This document shows positions 6,099 through 6,543 of a stretch of DNA of 6,543 nucleotides, one piece after another. Each line of letters starts with the position of its first letter. Positions within the stretch are counted from its first letter, which is position 1. Location of the stretch: positions 1 to 6,543 of the forward strand of contig CAKUYM010000243.1 in the NCBI GenBank assembly GCA_934716785.1, given 5' to 3'. Made by a program: the position numbers and the translations under genes. The DNA comes from an uncultured Bacteroides sp. (lineage in GTDB: Bacteria > Bacteroidota > Bacteroidia > Bacteroidales > Bacteroidaceae). The notes beneath the pieces were generated by a model that saw only the letters and a program-made list of their open reading frames with translations, made no database searches and had not been told where the DNA came from.

Positions 6099-6543
6099 TT
6101 AGCTTAAAACGCCAAAATACTCTGCTTTGGGATAAACTTTTAACATTTCAGGCCATTGTACAATGACTTTATCAGACATCCAACCAACAAGTCGTCCTGT
6201 TACCGTCTTACTATACACCATAGCATTCGACTCTATAAATATCAACTTTGAGCCATAGAACTTTCCCCACCAAAACAAAGGAACAGCAATGTAACTACCT
6301 GTTGAAATAATCACCTTTGGTTTGTATTTTCGGACAATACGAATACACTGATAGAACATTTTCAAATATGCGTTTAATGCTGTCCAACGAGTTTTCTTTT
6401 CAACTGTTCCTGCTTTTTTTTCTCGTCTATCAGACATTGCATTCGCAAATTCTACAGCACGAAAACATTTTGCAATTTGGGGCTGATTGACAACAAACTT
6501 GTTGTCTGTCACCAAGATGCTGTCATACAGAGGAAATAAGTCC
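6099..6543 (-). CDS. Alg14/PssD-like glycosyltransferase membrane subunit (5' end outside window)
   Basis: The frame is open to the window edge: 147 residues are visible, and reading on past a possible internal TTG at 6515 gives DLFPLYDSILVTDN, so the true start lies upstream. By comparison with the family about 20-30 residues, including the GGH-type N-terminal motif, are probably missing. Family hallmarks seen are KPKVIISTGSYIAVPLFWWG, then FIESNA, a TGRLVGWMSDKVIVQWPEML stretch and YPKAEYFG at the C-terminus. In this family (Alg14, PssD, CpsF/EpsE type) the protein anchors its partner to the membrane and helps bind the lipid-linked acceptor; the pair transfers a sugar from a nucleotide donor at the cytoplasmic face. 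The partner gene follows after only 10 bp, as is usual for this split enzyme. The donor and acceptor sugars cannot be read from the sequence. Confidence 0.88.
   Translation of the reverse strand, partial: DLFPLYDSILVTDNKFVVNQPQIAKCFRAVEFANAMSDRREKKAGTVEKKTRWTALNAYLKMFYQCIRIVRKYKPKVIISTGSYIAVPLFWWGKFYGSKLIFIESNAMVYSKTVTGRLVGWMSDKVIVQWPEMLKVYPKAEYFGVLS

Noticed and set aside
1..6543. CRISPR arrays, tRNA or rRNA genes, or a defence/anti-phage module
   Set aside because: No spaced direct repeats, RNA gene signatures or defence-type proteins were seen; every intact gene fits polysaccharide synthesis.

Overview
The window is a stretch of a surface-polysaccharide (capsule, exopolysaccharide or O-antigen) biosynthesis locus. 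Every credible gene lies on the minus strand, so transcription runs from high to low coordinates. AT-rich DNA, a Bacteroides-type TAnnTTTG promoter box in the insertion sequence, and the mix of protein families (Alg13/Alg14-like pair, ATP-grasp ligase, acyltransferase 3, extended SDR, small phosphoglycosyl transferase, three-gene IS66) suggest a member of Bacteroidales such as Bacteroides or Prevotella. That taxonomic call is an inference from sequence style only.

In transcription order: (1) 6543-6099, an Alg14/PssD-like glycosyltransferase membrane subunit whose N-terminus lies outside the window; (2) 6088-5600, its Alg13/PssE-like catalytic partner; (3) 5590-4433, an ATP-grasp ligase; (4) 4432-4310, a 123-bp spacer with a tiny ORF that may be a gene scar; (5) 4309-3309, an acyltransferase-3 membrane protein broken into two frames at a run of five G; (6) 3276-2401, an extended-SDR nucleotide-sugar reductase/epimerase; (7) 2252-791, a decayed 1.46-kb IS66-family element bounded by imperfect inverted repeats; (8) 757-104, a small monotopic phosphoglycosyl transferase that should start repeat-unit assembly on undecaprenyl phosphate. 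The last 103 bp (1-103) hold no gene I can support.

A likely division of labour: the SDR makes or finishes a nucleotide sugar (possibly a 6-deoxy-HexNAc), the phosphoglycosyl transferase loads the first sugar phosphate onto the lipid carrier, the Alg13/14-like pair adds a later sugar, and the acyltransferase (if functional) and the ATP-grasp ligase decorate the glycan, the latter perhaps with an amino acid through an amide bond. Spacings of 9-32 bp between most genes suggest one operon whose promoter lies outside the window; IS66 insertion has split off the phosphoglycosyl transferase gene.

I see no clearly new multi-gene system. The points most worth a second look are the single-base frame break in the acyltransferase, the ATP-grasp ligase embedded in a glycan locus, and the layered decay of the IS66 copy (extra base and stop codon in tnpA, about 1 kb deleted from tnpC plus another frame break, yet an open tnpB).
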